Below, in pieces: positions 53,416-63,954 of a DNA stretch of 64,000 bases. The position numbers were made by a program, and so were the translations under genes. A model generated the notes under the pieces. It did not search any database. It was not told the DNA's origin and was given only the letters and a program-made list of their open reading frames with translations. Every line of letters begins with the position of its first letter. Positions within the stretch are counted from its first letter, which is position 1. The stretch covers positions 19,723,678 through 19,787,677 of the forward strand of contig OY754978.1 in assembly GCA_963576475.1 (NCBI GenBank), written 5' to 3'. The DNA is from Molanna angustata (taxonomy: Eukaryota > Arthropoda > Insecta > Trichoptera > Molannidae).

Positions 53416-53741
53416 GCTACGTGGAGTCTCCTAAGTTAAATTGGTACAATAATATTAAGTGAGAAATAAATTGGTAAAAAAGTAAAAACGAGAAGTAAGA
53501 AATAAGTAAAAGAATAATAATAAAAAGAGAAAAAAAAACACAGAATAATAAAAATATCACTGATCATTGTAATGAGGAAAAGGAGGAGGTTACGGAAGGA
53601 TATAGGAGGAATTCAGGAACTATTTGTTTTATTGTAATATTTTGTCTTATTTAATTTACCAAACTACATAATTCTGCTTTGAGCCAAATTATTAAATATT
53701 TTTTTTAATATGAAGATACATAGATTCATTTTTTTTATGTT

Positions 53742-54087
53742 AACTAGATGTACGTACCACATGATATCCATCTGTCGATGGCGATACTATGTAGGTATAG
53801 TTGAATAATACGTACCAAACTATAAACCGAGGACTCTCGATAGTTGGATAATTAATCTCCATATATAGGTACATACATACCATCGAGCTGTTTATATATT
53901 CGGTGTAGAAAAAAATGACTGACATCCACACTCTCTTATTTGTGTTATGTAATAAAAACGAAATATCTTAAAATATTTAATAATTTGTATTTAAGGTCTA
54001 AAAGTTTGGTTCTGGTTTGATTCTTCAACTATAGATAGATGCTATCGCCATCGAGAGTTGTGTCTCATGTGTTACATGCAACTAAGT
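53742..54087. mobile_element. MITE-P, about 346 bp with 60-bp inverted ends
   Basis: Left end AACTAGATGTACGTACCACA then TGATATCCATCTGTCGATGG, CGATACTATGTAGGTATAGT. The right end ATAGATGCTATCGCCATCGA then GAGTTGTGTCTCATGTGTTA, CATGCAACTAAG is its complement with about 80% match by eye. A second copy (right part) is at 52557-52790. No coding. Confidence 0.72.
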
Positions 54088-54689
54088 ATATTGAGATAAC
54101 GAATTATCTGTATTTTATTCAGTTGTATAATATATAGGTGCCGTTAGTAATTATGTATATGTTTATAAATAGCAAGAGCTCATTTTGTTTTATAAATTAT
54201 TAGAAAGAACGACGATTATCTTTTGTTTTGAAAGTTTCCCTATACTTAATGCTCTGTTCCCATTAAATTGTTTTGGGTGGGAGGGATATATTGCTAAGTT
54301 GAAGCAAACTCAAGGATTTGGTAAAATATTGTTATGGCAGAAACAGGCCCATAAAACATGGAAAAGAGAAGCGAAATGTGATCGTGTCATAAAAGATACA
54401 TAAAACAAAAAACTTGTGATGCAAGAACGATGTTCAATCACGCATACTAATCTAGACAAAATATTATATTTATGCATGAAATGCTCAATTTTGACCAAAA
54501 GCGTACTAAATTTTTACGATTTCACAGAGCTTTTTTGTATAACATTTTGATATTTTTGTTTATTGAATTGTATTCAATGTTTTGTTTTCCTCTGTCATTG
54601 TAAATGTGCGTAATTTACTCCCAATGATATTTCGATAACATTTTTTATCAAATTATAAGAACACAATATTTTTTTTATCATACAAATTT
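54088..54689. other. AT-rich non-coding stretch
   Basis: A 72-codon frame at 54185-54403 is not recognised; otherwise nothing. Confidence 0.35.
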
Positions 54690-54698
54690 ATTTATAGT

Positions 54699-54984
54699 TT
54701 AATATGTATCTTCTTCTTTCGTGTCAGCAACGCATTTAAATAATTTTCTGCCAGTGCCTAGCAACGTCAATAGCACAATCATTGCCCACCATAAGATCGT
54801 GCATGGTGCAGTTGACTGGACTTGAGGGGCAGCTGCACAGATGTGCGGTGGTCTGCTGCTCTCCACAGTCACATGTCGTTGGTACATAATCCCTGTTGCA
54901 GGAAGCCCCATGTAGACAGGTTATCCAGCGTTCTCCCAACGCCCGAAAAAGATTTATGAAAAAGATTTTTTGATAGTGAGTCAT
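54699..54984 (-). pseudogene. LINE C-terminus with Cys-rich end
   Basis: The minus frame reads FRALGERWITCLHGASCNRD, then VPTTCDCGEQQTTAHLCSCP, VNCTMHDLMVGNDCAIDVAR and HWQKII. This matches the end of insect Jockey/RTE-like ORFs: C.CG..QT..HL..CP....C...DL......A..VA..W. Only the last 80 residues or so remain. Confidence 0.72.
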
Positions 54985-55005
54985 GCATAGTTAAAACAAT
55001 TTAGA

Positions 55006-55180
55006 TGGGTGGTGGCAGAGCGGTTAGCGCGCGGGGTTTGTGATCCAGTGATCGCGAGTTCGAATCCTGCCACGACCGATTTAATTCGCCTATAGCACAA
55101 GCATTTCTGCTTAATTTAGGGAATGTATTAGGATGTGTATTGTACGCAACGACATATTCATTCTTTAAAAAATATTCAAA
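55006..55180 (+). mobile_element. SINE-B copy 3 (best preserved)
   Basis: GGTGGTGGCAGAGCGGTTAG (A box), CGCGCGGGGTTTGTGATCCA, GAGTTCGAATCCTGCCACGA (B box), then TAGCACAAGCATTTCTGCTT, AATTTAGGGAATGTATTAGG, ATGTGTATTGTACGCAACGA, CATATTCATTCTTTAAAAAA. Serves as reference for the split copy at 3276-4368. Confidence 0.9.
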
Positions 55181-55214
55181 TAAATAACATTTATTTCTAT
55201 CGATAACTCATAAA

Positions 55215-55662
55215 AAACTTCTTCTTTTGCCTCTTTTGGTAGACCTATGATCTGTTTCTACGGGTCCTGGGACATGGATGTCCAGCTCTCCCTCCACGTC
55301 TTTGATGGTCTTCCCGGTAGTCGGCGTCCCTCAAGTATCTCACGCATTGCAATATTTGGTAGCCTTTCTGGATTCACCCTCTCCACACGCTCTTTCCAAT
55401 ATCGTCTTCTTTGCCTGCTCCACCTTACAATGTCCTGCACATTGCCGGTTCTGCAGATTTCCTCATTGGGAATACTGTATCTGAGGGTTCTGCCCAAAAT
55501 AGGTTTTAGCGTTTTCATCTCTGTTGTTCTGAGTAGCTGTGTTGTTTTTACCGTGTCTGCCCTTGCTTCAACTCCATAGGTCATTATGAGTTTGATGCAT
55601 GTTTTATATTCGAACCGTACTCGAATATATTCGAATATATTCGAACCGTACTCTACTATCAT
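55215..55662 (-). pseudogene. RTE-C, C-terminal region (longer copy)
   Basis: An uninterrupted minus frame of 134 codons: YKTCIKLIMTYGVEARADTV, KTTQLLRTTEMKTLKPILGR, TLRYSIPNEEICRTGNVQDI, VRWSRQRRRYWKERVERVNP and RRLPGRPSKTWRESWTSMSQ. This is the RTE post-RT region (..P...YG.E.......L...E...L+.I...L+.....EE+...... ..W...+.....V.R...., GR..GRP...W..SW). The catalytic domain is absent. Same family as 43079-43368. Its 3' side runs into CTTCTTTTGCCTCTTTTGG at 55220. Confidence 0.88.
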
Positions 55663-57179
55663 ATTATGTTTATTGGTCTAAACAGTGTCCATTATACATC
55701 CGGAGATAATTGTAGTTTTATTATCATTGCAACTAGATATCTCTACACCTATATTGTGTGAGATAAAAAAAAACTGTAAAACTGTAGTAAGTAAAAATTT
55801 AAATACTTCAAAAATGATATTTGATGTAAATCGAAAACACTAAACTAAAAACACGGCATGTGTTAAAATATATTTAAAAGAAGTTTGCAATTATGTACCT
55901 GTCGTTTTTTGAGTCTTCATTTATTGTTCGAAACAAATATTCTCATATTTTAAACATTTTCATTAACCTTACAAGAATAAAACGGTATAACTTTTGAGCA
56001 TAAAGCCCCTGTATATACATACCCATTAAATATTGCCACTTTTGCATTAACTAACCCTTTTTTAATAATAATAATAAAACACGCAATAAAATTTGATTTT
56101 AATGTAGTTATAAAAATCGTGAATATAAGGAAAAGAATGTTTTTTAAATAAAAATTATTTTGAAATATAATATTTTATAGCTTATAGACTCGTAATGTTG
56201 TGTTGAAATGAAGTATAATATTGAATTGTCAAATTAAATAATATTTTCATGAATATAACCGTCTTTTAATAATCGTAATGATCATTTTAAAAACATTCAT
56301 ATCTGAATATGTTTTTCTTTCCCAAATTACGATAAAAAGCCTCTATAAAAGCGTTCAAATGGTGGCCAAAGTATGTACTTTTGAACAATAAAACGATCGA
56401 ATAAAAATTAAGTCATGGGAATCAAACTTATGTTATCATTGGACACAATTTTTGTTCTGAAGAAATACTCTGAAAGTTTTGTTCTTTCGTTCGTAGAATA
56501 ACTACTGTGAAAAGCATAAAATGGAAGGAAGGAAAATTGAGTTGAGGCCGTATAGTAAAAAGGAAAATTCATTCATTATACAAAATGAGGGAAAAATCAA
56601 ATATAGTACATCAAGAAAACATTAAATGTAACTCGATTTATGGTTTATTTTGTAACATAAAAATACCATTATTTTATTATTTTAATGAATATTATTTTGT
56701 ATTTATTTTACATCTTCCATAACCATACAGAAGGTTCTTCTTAAAGCTTATCATCGTATTATATTTTATTGTGTTAGTATTACTATTTAATTATATATTT
56801 TTATATCTTTGATTAAGATTTTATATAAAAATAAAGGCAATTTAAATAGAACAATAAAATCTTTTATTTTTTTACGTAAAAAATAAATGAAAAAATAAAA
56901 ACTTAAAACTATTTTATTTTTGACTTTTTAGTATTAAAAATTTATTATGTTGAATAAATTTTTAATACCAAAAAGGCATGCTAAATATTTTGACAGAGTA
57001 TTTTATTTAATATGCTATCATTTTTTTAGTACCCATATTACCAGCCCAAACATAACATACGAAACTACAATATTGAATTATTTTTTTTTTATTTAACTAA
57101 AATAAATGATTAATGATTTACGAAAATTAACATAATATTTAGGCAGGTTCATATTGTCATAAACCATAAAAATGTAAAC
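55663..57179. other. Very AT-rich non-coding stretch
   Basis: About 1.5 kb, the most AT-rich part of the window; nothing recognisable. Confidence 0.45.
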
Positions 57180-57500
57180 AGATTTGAAAAGTCTTCTACT
57201 TCTTCATAGTAAATTCGGTCATTTGACCTGTTTGTGAGGGTGATCTTGGCAGAAAGAGGTTCATCTGTTATTCCATCTTTTCGCAGGTCTTCCGGGTAAT
57301 CTTCTGTTGTTGGGTATTTCTGCCATACCTTTTGCTAATTCTCCTGTTGTTGTCCATGCGTTCGACGTAGTTTCTTCAGAAGCGCTTTCTGGTTAAAAAA
57401 ACTGAAAAGTCGATCGTGAAATTTAATGCTGCAGGTATTCCTTTCTGAGAGAAGGCTAAGTTTTACTTGGTATTTTCTTGCACTTTAGACATTATATAGA
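57180..57500 (-). other. Unresolved GC-balanced patch, possible old RTE fragment
   Basis: Minus-strand YVERMDNNRRISKRYGRNTQ in one frame and KVWQKYPTTEDYPEDLRKDG in another hint at an RTE end, but no consistent reading is possible. Confidence 0.25.
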
Positions 57501-58224
57501 GAACGTGTTCTTGCCGCGTGTCGGAGAACCATAATAGTTTATGTCAATTTGGAAAACGCGTAGGAAGTTTAGCCGTACGATCTAGGTGCTCCAGTAATGA
57601 AAATTTAATGATTCTTATATTATTAACTCGTAATGGCCATGGTAAAAATCGCCGTAAAGAAAATATGGCTAACTTTTGGAAAATACTACTATTTTACTTC
57701 TAACGGTCTTCATATTTGTAAAAATAATCAAAATGGGATTGTGCAATTTTGTTTTCTTGCAACGCAAGGTTTTTTTACGAAATATATTTCTAGAACCTAT
57801 GGACTATGGAGTTCTATAGAATCTGTTACATCTCAACATAGAGGCATAAGAAAACACTAAAATTTGGAAATAGTCAAAAAATACTGGAATTGATTAAAAA
57901 CACTAATGCGGAGTGTTCATTAAACCAAAAATAACAAGATATTTAATTCAGGGTGTAAATTCGTAGTTGGAATGCGTAATATTTAAAGAATTATATGCAC
58001 CATGTTATGTTATATACCTATTCAGTGAATTTACCAAGAAATAAAAAATAAAATAAATAAAAATTATATACGGATCTCTGCCGATCCTCTGTTGGGAATA
58101 GAATTAATAACACTGGTTCAGTTCAACAACAACTATGCACTTTTTCACAGCAGGTGTAAGTATTGATTTTTTAAAGCATGAGTGCTAAAATGCGTTAATG
58201 GGTACATGAGTATTCCAACGACTG
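57501..58224. other. AT-rich stretch
   Basis: Two short frames at 57518-57703 and 57633-57860 are not recognised. Nothing else. Confidence 0.35.
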
Positions 58225-58231
58225 TACCCCT

Positions 58232-58480
58232 AGGTTTCGACCTGTCAAGAAGGCTTTAGACCTCTCTAAATAGGATCCGCACTGGACATGAACGCTGTAA
58301 CTACCTCATGGCAAAGTGGGGCATTGTTCCATTCGCTCAATGCGATTGCGGTCATCCCTCTCAAACAATGCAACATATATTGGAGGAATGCAGCGTCCGT
58401 GCATATGAAGGCCCAAAGACGGATATTTGCGAGCTGATACCTGCATTTTTGTGGACTGGCTCGGAGCCCTCGACCTGAGT
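58232..58480 (+). pseudogene. Jockey/R1-type LINE, C-terminal end
   Basis: The frame reads GFDLSRRL, a stop, then TSLNRIRTGHERCNYLMAKW, GIVPFAQCDCGHPSQTMQHI, LEECSVRAYEGPKTDICELI and PAFLWTGSEPST before TGA. The pattern (LNR.RTGHGRC...M.KWG......CDCG...QT..HI..ECP.RAY.G) is that of the RNase-H-like/zinc-knuckle end of Jockey-type ORF2. Short but free of frameshifts. A (AATA)n tail lies at about 58555. Confidence 0.8.
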
Positions 58481-59038
58481 GTGTGATAGTATTTTATTTA
58501 TGTTTAACTGTGTGTTTGTTGGTTTGATTTTGATGTATTCACTATGTCGTACGATAAATAAATAAATAACTAAGCAAACGAAATAAGTCGAGGCCGGTTA
58601 CGAACCTGAGTACATTGTATAAGTAGACCAGCGAATCACCGCATTACCACTGTTTAATTGAAATGGTTTGTTATTTTTTTGAAATTTTTGGGCTTGGTTT
58701 ATTAAACTGTTGTTACTGTGAATTTATTTATTTCTTCCTGAAAAGGACCAAGTGATGTATTTTTAACCAGCGAACGTTCGAGCATTGTAAATCATTTTGC
58801 TAACTCAAGTCTCATCAACCCATGGCAACCATTCAAACAGGATATAATTCGCGTATTAAGAAAGCATTTTACCATAATATTCACACACATAACATGTTAC
58901 TCTAATACATAATATGTACCAATATTGTTATCGTCAGATAAATAGATGCCTAATGTGTATTTATTAATATACAATCAACGAAACATAGGTACGTACTTAA
59001 CAATAATTAACCCTGGTTAATTTAACTAAATGCTATTC
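58481..59038. other. LINE 3' region then AT-rich DNA
   Basis: The first about 90 bases look like the 3' untranslated end of the preceding LINE, ending GATAAATAAATAAATAAC. Nothing further recognised. Confidence 0.4.
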
Positions 59039-59448
59039 GGTTAATTCAGTGCCGGCCCTAGGCAACTTTCAGGATGAGTGAGATCCTATTGTTTATTTAT
59101 TTAAACGCATGTGGCGTTTTAATTTTTTTCAGCTAACATGTACCTATGCAGGAAATCCACGTAACCAATCGGTATAACTAAATTAACAAGGTTTATGTGT
59201 ATTATGAATTTTAATTTGATTAGCCTGACAAGCCGAAACTGTCGTCGGTAAAATAAAAATACTTGTACAAATTCTGTTTGCATATTTACCATAATTGTCG
59301 ATTTCTGAATGTTGCCTTTTTAGATGAGACTGGTAGGTGGAGATACACGCATGTGCCGTGCCTCCTTTTATAATATAATGCACATCAGCTTATCTGTCAC
59401 TGGTCACCCTACATTGTAACACTGTAACATTGTACCATTAGAAACACT

Positions 59449-59492
59449 GGTTAGTTGGAAGAAATTGCCATATGGCAATAAACTCGCGACTT
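59449..59492 (+). repeat. LINE-type 3' hairpin tail
   Basis: ACTGGTTAGTTGGAAGAAAT then TGCCATATGGCAATAAACTC. ATTGCCATATGGCAAT is a perfect 16-bp palindrome. This is the reference for the other copies (12663, 29862, 39682, 40330, 53361, 62220). Confidence 0.8.
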
Positions 59493-59514
59493 TTTTTTCA
59501 GTTTTTTTTTAACT

Positions 59515-59748
59515 GTCGGCCTTCGTGGCTCAGTTGGTATGGTATCTGACTGCTAATCCAAAGGTCCCTGGTTCGTTTCCCGGTGGAGGCACAGTTTTTA
59601 ATTGTGTTTTCAGTCGGGATCTGTGAGACGATTAACACCGTAAGTCTCCAGGATGTTTCAACTTGTTATTGGGTGGGTAATAAATTCATATTTGACATAG
59701 TAGGTACTTGTGAGTTGTCCTTGGAGTAATATAAAAATAAATACTAAA
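59515..59748 (+). mobile_element. SINE-A copy 6
   Basis: GTCGGCCTTCGTGGCTCAGT, GGTCCCTGGTTCGTTTCCCG (B box with one change), GTGGAGGCACAGTTTTTAAT and the tail TTATTGGGTGGGTAATAAAT. It lies inside the hAT element. Confidence 0.9.
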
Positions 59749-60063
59749 AAACTTGTTTTATTTACTTTCAATTTAAATTTTTTGCTTAATTATCAAGTGA
59801 TTCCCTTATGAAGCATAAGATTTTTAATATTTTTTATGAGGTTTTGCAAAAATGTTATTATAATTCAATATAATTATATCTTGTCAATTTTGTGTTACAT
59901 TTTTAAGCAAAAAATAATGTTAAAATAAATTGGAAGCCATCACGTCACAATCGATATACGAATAAAATGAATCTTCTGTGCAGAACATGAAGCGCCTCCA
60001 GTGTTGAGGCTCCTGACGCATCTTCTTCGTTCACCCTATGCTAGGGCCTGCCCTGTGTTAATT

Positions 60064-60563
60064 CAAGAGTGATGCTCCGAATGGAATATTAAACGTAACA
60101 CAATAATTAAAGCCATTAAATGATGTTAACCCAATTCTATTATTCATACAATTTCGTAATATGTATCTAGAAATAACAGCTATAGATCACTACTTACTCA
60201 TTACGTATTGTAATTTCATTTAGCAATTAGAAATTTTGTGATTAATATTTAATAAGATATAGCCTTATTAAACATCACTTACAGTCTGAGTTATAATATG
60301 TAATTGCTGTTGTTGGATTTATACTTATTGTTACTAATTTGGCAACTATTGAAGAAGCTATTTGACTCTAATTTAGATTATTTTTAGTTCATCGTGCAAA
60401 TTGCAAGTAATTGTTCGTGATTAAATTTACTGATTTGTATATCAATCGCAAAGCTATGTATAAACCATAAATAATATGATAAGCTTAGATTGAAATTAGT
60501 AAGTTTTTTTAAGCATGCAGTGATGTAATATAACAATGGACAATAATAAGATTTCATTAATAT
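60064..60563. other. AT-rich non-coding stretch
   Basis: Nothing recognisable. Confidence 0.4.
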
Positions 60564-60631
60564 AATAAAAGTGGATACATTGAGATGGTTTGGATACAAA
60601 TAAGAACGAATGAAGAACGATTTATTAATTA
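60564..60631 (+). repeat. RTE-B micro-fragment
   Basis: AAAGTGGATACATTGAGATG then GTTTGG and GAATGAAGAACGATT correspond to the VNSLRWFG..ERMN.ER part of RTE-B. Confidence 0.6.
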
Positions 60632-60757
60632 AACGAGTGGGTTGTGACCAACGCTATATTTCTCACTACCAAGTCCCTCCACAAAGTATTCAAATTTTCT
60701 ATGGAAAATTATCAGATTTTGTTAATTTTTTTTATTCAAATATTATATTATGATCAA
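60632..60757 (+). repeat. Dispersed repeat K, copy 2
   Basis: AACGAGTGGGTTGTGACCAA, ATTTCTCACTACCAAGTCCC and CTATGGAAAATTATCAGATT; see 49197-49320. Confidence 0.6.
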
Positions 60758-60762
60758 TGTTC

Positions 60763-60850
60763 CCTGTAAGGTGTGCGGCGTGTGCGGCGTGTGCGCGTGC
60801 GCACTCACACCTACTAAGATGTCTCCGCACGCATATTTTACCCTCCGCAT
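60763..60850 (+). mobile_element. Possible hAT-like terminus, GC-rich
   Basis: AATGTTCCCTGTAAGGTGTG then CGGCGTGTGCGGCGTGTGCG, CGTGCGCACTCACACC. The AGTGTTCCCTCTAAGCTG-type start and GTGCGC palindromic content resemble the end of a widespread hAT subgroup. I found no matching right end, so the call is tentative. Confidence 0.35.
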
Positions 60851-61082
60851 AGTCAATATTATATAAGAAAGTTTCCATTGCCAGATTTTAGTTATCTTTT
60901 TTATTTATTTCAAAAATTGTCTTTGTTAGTGTTGTTATTATATAAAATCACTGTGATAAATATAAATTTTAATGAAAAATTGTATGTGTGTTTATTATTT
61001 AATTGTATGTATTATTCGATTGAACGACATCCTGAATAAGGGAAAAACAAAAATTTAAGTGTATGAGTTGATAAGGCAATAT

Positions 61083-61195
61083 TTGCGTGTCAAGATAGAA
61101 AAATATGACAATTGATACGTGTCAAGATAGAAAAATATGGCTTTAGGTTAGGTATTTCTGTCTACTCCGTGAGGGACATGGCTTGATGATGGTTT
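61083..61195 (+). repeat. RTE-B terminus with local duplication
   Basis: CGTGTCAAGATAGAAAAATA occurs twice (about 61086 and 61120), followed by TCTGTCTACTCCGTGAGGGA then CATGGCTTGATGATGG. Confidence 0.65.
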
Positions 61196-61604
61196 AAAAG
61201 TTACAACAAAAAGCTTATGAAGATATATATATTTATAATTACCTAAAATTGTTTATTAACAAAAAACAATTATAAATTGTATACAACACAAAATTGGATA
61301 AAAAAACAAAACAGAAACATTGATACACGTGGATATGAAAAAACAAAACAAATTAGTTTTCAGATTTACTGAGAAATGAGATATTTCGCTGATTCTCAGA
61401 AATATTTAGCAAGTATATTTATAAGATTGTTTGTTCTGCTTCTCGTTTAATATTAGTTTTTTTTATATATTAACGGTGTGAAACAATCTCAATTGTAAGC
61501 TATCACATTTGGGAGTCTTAAGATTTTTTATTTAATTTTTTTTACATACATGTATTGTGTGTAAAACACTCCTTTTTCATAAAACAAATATGTAGGAATA
61601 ACAA
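61196..61604. other. AT-rich non-coding stretch
   Basis: Nothing recognisable. Confidence 0.4.
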
Positions 61605-62138
61605 CAGTGGTAGGTATGTATATAGAAGCCGAAAATCTTGGATTGCCTATTGCCTATGACTATTCTAGAAATTCTAATACTTAGACCTAATATTTTTACT
61701 ATACTTCAAGATCAAAAATTGAACCTACCTATGTAAATATTATAAAATTACTTAAAAAAAATAAGTAAAAACACAACTTTTTAACTTTATTCCACTAATT
61801 TACCATTCAGTAGATGCTCTTTGAGCGAAACGCGTCAGTGGTCAACACTTTAAATTAGTGGAATAAAGTTAAAAAATTGTGTTTTTTCTTATTTTTTAAG
61901 TAATTTTATAATATTGATAATGGAATTCCATCACGTATTAGCAGTCGAGAAATTAGAAATAATTGAACCTATGTAGATACGATTCTTGACAGGGCCATAA
62001 ATGTAAATATTATTTTGGCATTTAATTTTAAAATATTTTCATGGCCACTTAAATGAACAACGATGCTAAAAAACATTTTCGACATTTCCCAATTTTCTTT
62101 CAGGGTTTGCCTAGTCGAAAGTTCTAAGCACGCCCCTG
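61605..62138. mobile_element. hAT-type element, longer relative of 23206-23493
   Basis: Left CAGTGGTAGGTATGTATATA then GAAGCCGAAAATCTTGGATT. The right end is the complement of CAGGGGCGTGCTTAGAACTT then TCGACTAGGCAAACCCTG. Both ends correspond to the 288-bp element. No target duplication is evident (AATAACAA left, GTATATAT right), which suggests that one flank was rearranged. The extra length is largely the palindrome at 61736-61915. Confidence 0.65.
61736..61915. mobile_element. Palindrome with hammerhead-like loop (Penelope-type end?)
   Basis: Arms 61736-61802 and 61851-61915 (about 66 bp; ACTTTATTCCACTAATTTA and mirror) surround a 48-base loop. The loop contains CAGTAGAT, GCTC-TTT-GAGC (61816-61826), GAAA (61827-61830) and CGCGTC. 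GCTC/GAGC plus GAAAC is the stem II/3' core of a hammerhead; the CTGATGA part is degraded to CAGTAGA. The organisation parallels 12977-13236. Confidence 0.55.
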
Positions 62139-62209
62139 GTATATATGTAGATATCAAATTATAAATTTATTTCATTTTTTTTTACTTCATATAGTTACAT
62201 TATGATGTG

Positions 62210-62390
62210 TATAAAAGTGAGTTTAGTGCCATAAGGCATTTTATTCCAACCAACCAAAGCAAAATGAGGTCATAAATTGTGTGGCGGTAGGTATCTATAT
62301 TAAATTAATAACAAAAAACAAATAGAAATATTAGCACGTAACATTATTAAATGTAAAATCACAGCGACAAAGAAAAGAGGCAGATTGAGT
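62210..62390 (-). repeat. LINE/SINE tail repeat T, uninterrupted copy
   Basis: AGTTTAGTGCCATAAGGCAT, TTTATTCCAACCAACCAAAG, GGTCATAAATTGTGTGGCGG and AATGTAAAATCACAGCGACA align with 40325-40740 without the RTE insert. Confidence 0.7.
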
Positions 62391-62784
62391 TAATTCTTTT
62401 TAAAATCATTTGTACTGATAATCGAAAAAAAAATTAAAACCAATTCATATAAAAAATCTAGGTATAACAAAATTAATTAATAAAAATATCAAACGAAATA
62501 TATAAAAGATTCGAAAGGGGTTCAACAAGAAGGCATTGAACATACATACAACATCTAGACTTATTTTTTCACGATCAGAGTATATGAAACAACTCATGAA
62601 TAGGACATTGTGCTTCCACATCAGTTTATAAAAGGCTTGTCAGCGGAAACGGTTGTCCTGTCGAAGAGAAATACGGTTGTGGAACTACAGTAAATTTATT
62701 TGATTAAAATGACTCATTAGATTTAGTTCTACGACATAAATTATACTTTCAAGATTGAGAATATAAAAACAGGAAATTTTGTGC
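62391..62784. other. AT-rich non-coding stretch
   Basis: Nothing recognisable. Confidence 0.4.
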
Positions 62785-62872
62785 TTAGTTTTCTCTGTCA
62801 ATAAAAGAAAATATGTCTATTGTTTTCTGCCTACTATGTAAGAGACACGCCGCGGCGTGATTTTATGTATGT
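62785..62872 (+). repeat. RTE-B terminus scrap
   Basis: TTTCTGCCTACTATGTAAGA then GACACGCCGCGGCGTGATTT, TATGTATG: the final 50 bases of RTE-B, diverged, with a small CGCCGCGGCG palindrome created by local change. Confidence 0.55.
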
Positions 62873-63954
62873 AATAGGTTTATTTAAATAGGTACATTAA
62901 TACCTACATGGATACTACATACGTCAAGAAACATCTTGTACCTATTCATATATACACAGGTAACTATTGTATGTATGTACATAATATTATGCTAAGCATG
63001 AAATTAATGTTGTGGTTCATTAAACATAATTTTGTATCAAATAACAAGGCCGCTCTAAATAGACTCAAAAAACATATATATTTTAGTTTCGTACCAAAAC
63101 GGACAATGAGTAATTACTGCAATTATCTACTGATACCGGTATTCAGTAATTATCCCTGGTAAATACAATTTATATTATCCACAATGGACAAGGAATTCTC
63201 ACGATTTGGGTACAGGCAGTAGTCGGTAATTTCAACTAATATAGACACTACACATATGTACCTAAAATATACCAAAACCGCCTGACTTTTCTCGTTGGGA
63301 CCATTTGCGGCCATCCCAACATGAATATTTAATTTCCACATATTAAGTCTATACTTTGACGAATTGAAACGGTACCAAATTATGTATACGATATTTGAAT
63401 GAAAAATAATTCATTCGTAGGTCTCTTATTCATGTCGTTCATTAAATAATCGTTGTCCAAAACGTGTTCAACTTTGATGACCAAAGATACGGACAAGATT
63501 TTTATGACATTTACCTACATTCATCACTATATAACCTATTCAACATTATACCAAAAAAATATGGTTTTAACAATCTCGTTACATTATCAGTTGCTTCGTT
63601 TTGTTGCGGGTATCATTTTCCCATTTATGCTATAGATTTTTTAAATTATTAATTTCTAGTAGGTTTGTATAATCAGTAGGTAATATATTAATATATTTCT
63701 TACTCTAAGATTTGCATTTAATTGTATCTAGATGTATAAAAACTATGTTCAATGTTGTTTTACAAAATAAAAAAAACAGCAATCCTATGGAATACCATTG
63801 ATGATGATACGTCCTCTCAACCTATAGAAGTATTCAAGAAAAAACTAGTGAAGTTATACATATATTTGTATTTATTTTTTTATTTATTTTATACCTAATA
63901 CATAAATAAAATAATCAAAAAATACATAAAAAGATACATAATAAGATACAATAT
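62873..63954. other. AT-rich non-coding stretch
   Basis: About 1.1 kb with several 60-84 codon chance frames, none recognised. Confidence 0.4.

Larger units (their letters stand above)
59039..60063. mobile_element. hAT-type element (1.0 kb) carrying later insertions
   Basis: Ends CAGTGCCGGCCCTAGGCAAC (59047) and the complement of CTAGGGCCTGCCCTG (ending 60055, reading CAGGGCAGGCCCTAG). The flanks are GGTTAATT (59039-59046) and TGTTAATT (60056-60063), an 8-bp duplication with one mismatch. Inside are a LINE-type hairpin tail (59449-59492) and a SINE-A (59515-59748). No transposase coding is visible, so it is non-autonomous. Confidence 0.78.

Noticed and set aside
55011..55080. tRNA gene on the plus strand
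   Set aside because: Head of SINE-B; the same head and tail occur at three other places.
57180..57860. Host gene exons
   Set aside because: No consistent frame, splice sites or recognisable domain; kept only as an unresolved patch.
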